This document shows positions 4,258 to 5,624 of a DNA stretch of 5,624 nucleotides, one piece after another; the first letter of the stretch is position 1; each line of letters starts with the position of its first letter. The DNA is from an uncultured Pirellula sp. (lineage in GTDB: Bacteria; Planctomycetota; Planctomycetia; Pirellulales; Pirellulaceae), in contig CAITIF010000935.1 in NCBI GenBank assembly GCA_903892365.1, forward strand, positions 1-5,624. The letters are read 5' to 3'. Under the pieces are notes generated by a model that did no database searches, had not been told where the DNA came from, and saw only the letters and a program-made list of their open reading frames with translations. The position numbers were made by a program, and so were the translations under genes.

Positions 4258-5624
4258 AGGTAATTCAGCAGACAGCGTTAACAAGGCCGAACCATCTTGC
4301 GGAGGGAATCATGTCGACAACAAAATCTGGTATTCGAAGCAAGTTGCGCTGGGTCGCTTGGTTATGCTTGATCCCATTCGCAGTCGTGTTGGTCTTTGGA
4401 ATTTGGCTTGCGAACCGAGAATGGAAGGCATCGCGTTTGTTGCAATCGGAGCTGACGCAACTGAAGGCCCAGGGACAGCCGCTGGACAACGAAGCCTGGG
4501 CTGCTTGGTTCGATGCTCGTACTCATAAAGAGGGCACCGATGCATGGCTGGAGGTGCTTACCTTGAGTGAGGCGTCGTCCCGCATTGGAACGGACTTGCC
4601 CTTTGTGGGCCAGGGTTTTGTACCCATTGACATTACCCCAGGCATGGAGTGGCCAGGTGAACCAAGGGTTGCCGAGTTTCTTGAAGTTTTCGATCCGCTG
4701 ATTTCGAAGATCCATGAAACAGTCGAGTATCCAGCGCCGGTGTGGTGGCCCATCCAGTGGAGCGGTGTTGAAACACTTTTGCCGCAATACCAGGAATCCA
4801 GGTCGGTCTGTCGACTCTTGCAACTGAAAGCGATGCACTCGCTTTGGAAGAAGGACACGGAGGAAGCTCTCAAGTCAATCAAGTCCTGCTTGGCCACCGC
4901 CTCTGCCGTAGATTCGAAGACGATGTGGGTAACGGAATTGGTTCACTTGGCAGAAGTTGCTATCGCCCATGAAATGATCAATCGCTCACTTAGGATGGAT
5001 GTCTGGAATGATCAACAACTGGAAGCTATTTCCAAGTTGTTGGGTCAGCAACGAGAGCCTATCGAATCGTGGAAATTATGTTTGATCGGGGAGCGAAATA
5101 TGGCTTTGACGATTGAAAACAGCTACACGACGACTGATGGATTAGGCGGTCTGGAGGCGCTGAAATATATTCCCCGATTGCCGAGCGATGATCTGCGAAT
5201 TCTGAAGTACTATCAGACCATGATGGATTTGGCGAATGCGGGGATGGCTGGCCTTCCAGAACGGTGTGCCAAGTGGTCTGCAATTTGGGAGGAGGATTTC
5301 CGCCGAAGTCCGTTCAGTGCCTCCACCATTTTGCTAACGATGTTTTCTAGCAATGCTACACAATTAGCCACTGCGTATGAACGCGTGGCGATTCAACAGC
5401 AACTGACGAAAACCGCAATTGCAATCAAGCGATTTCAAAAAGCCAATGGGAGGTTTCCCAATGCCTTGAGCGAGCTGCCCAGTCCGGAATGGCCGCTTGT
5501 GAATTGGTCGATCAACAAGCGAACGCCCTTGATCTACGAATTGGAAGATGGTCAGGCGAAACTTTCGTATGAAGGCGCGCCAGGTGCTGCATTTCCGTTG
5601 ACTGTTTCGGGGGCGCCGGAACAC
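4254..5624 (+). CDS. Membrane-anchored protein of unknown function, 3' truncated by window
   Basis: Open for 457 codons with no stop to the window edge, so the C-terminus is missing. I do not recognise a named family. Counting from 4254, K24, R28, K30 and R32 precede one hydrophobic segment (about 33-53) with no cleavage site obvious to me. The protein is probably bitopic with a cytoplasmic N-terminus and a large extracytoplasmic part. Residues about 54-74 look like a coiled-coil continuation. The middle (75-380) is Trp-rich and helical, with a WW-containing stretch at 160-170. Residues 384-440 resemble the end of a pseudopilin-like module: a helix with AIAIKRFQKANGRFPNALSEL, then an IYEL/KLSYEG beta-like stretch. 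I recall similar C-termini in planctomycete hypothetical proteins beside ABC permeases. Two starts are credible: 4254 (AGGAGG, 7-nt spacing, ATGA coupling) and in-frame 4311 (GGAGGG, 4-nt spacing); the latter removes 19 residues and keeps the membrane anchor. It is probably an accessory partner of the permease. Confidence 0.85.
   Translation, partial: MKVIQQTALTRPNHLAEGIMSTTKSGIRSKLRWVAWLCLIPFAVVLVFGIWLANREWKASRLLQSELTQLKAQGQPLDNEAWAAWFDARTHKEGTDAWLEVLTLSEASSRIGTDLPFVGQGFVPIDITPGMEWPGEPRVAEFLEVFDPLISKIHETVEYPAPVWWPIQWSGVETLLPQYQESRSVCRLLQLKAMHSLWKKDTEEALKSIKSCLATASAVDSKTMWVTELVHLAEVAIAHEMINRSLRMDVWNDQQLEAISKLLGQQREPIESWKLCLIGERNMALTIENSYTTTDGLGGLEALKYIPRLPSDDLRILKYYQTMMDLANAGMAGLPERCAKWSAIWEEDFRRSPFSASTILLTMFSSNATQLATAYERVAIQQQLTKTAIAIKRFQKANGRFPNALSELPSPEWPLVNWSINKRTPLIYELEDGQAKLSYEGAPGAAFPLTVSGAPEH
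4301..4306 (+). promoter_or_regulatory. Second ribosome binding site, internal start of gene 4
   Basis: GGAGGG lies 4 nt before the in-frame ATG at 4311. A start here yields MSTTKSGIRSKLRW directly before the membrane segment, a more typical N-terminus for a bitopic protein. Either this is the main start or both starts are used. Confidence 0.5.

Noticed and set aside
4223..4528. Plus-strand reading frame of 101 codons across the permease/gene 4 junction
   Set aside because: It is out of frame with both real genes, has no matching SD, and its translation lacks the membrane anchor and other protein-like features present in the true frame.
4362..4838. Minus-strand reading frame of 158 codons
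   Set aside because: It is antisense to gene 4, has no SD or recognisable domain, and its translation looks like the reverse complement of a coding frame. Other minus-strand frames in the window were rejected for the same reasons.

Overview
The window looks like bacterial chromosome, most likely from a planctomycete (Pirellulales/Rhodopirellula-like). That assignment is my inference from three things: roughly balanced base composition, the style of the proteins (a YtrA-type GntR regulator, an ABC ATPase, a very large two-module ABC-2 permease, and a membrane-anchored hypothetical protein with a pseudopilin-like C-terminal motif), and a GC-rich interspersed hairpin of a kind I associate with such genomes. 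No rRNA, tRNA, CRISPR array or insertion sequence is visible.

Layout. Positions 1-312 are non-coding. They hold two copies of a 25-nt GC-rich repeat (29-53 and 164-188, one mismatch) flanking a perfect 8-bp hairpin (70-89), then a smaller A/T-rich hairpin (211-228). A plausible sigma70-type promoter follows (-35 at 237-242, -10 at 260-265), with an 18-bp inverted repeat (259-276) over the -10 and the expected start of transcription. Four plus-strand genes then follow with no gaps: a GntR/YtrA-family repressor (313-747), an ABC-transporter ATPase (747-1736), an ABC-2 type permease of 843 residues (1726-4257), and a membrane-anchored protein of unknown function (4254 to beyond 5624). The last gene stays open for 457 codons to the window edge. 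Each junction is an overlap (1, 11 and 4 nt) and each start has a Shine-Dalgarno sequence, so this reads as one translationally coupled operon with no internal terminator.

How the genes work together. In the YtrA/ABC arrangement known from other bacteria, the small GntR protein represses its own operon, and the ATPase and permease form an exporter or a cell-envelope stress/antibiotic-response transporter. The substrate cannot be read from the sequence. Two parts go beyond that standard pair. The permease appears to be an internal duplication of an ABC-2 module followed by a soluble C-terminal region of about 340 residues, joined by a Met/Gly-rich linker. The fourth gene encodes a bitopic protein whose bulk should lie on the same, outer side of the membrane as that C-terminal region, if the predicted topology is right. 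The pair may therefore be an extracytoplasmic accessory assembly of the transporter. These two parts are the most interesting and least described content of the window.
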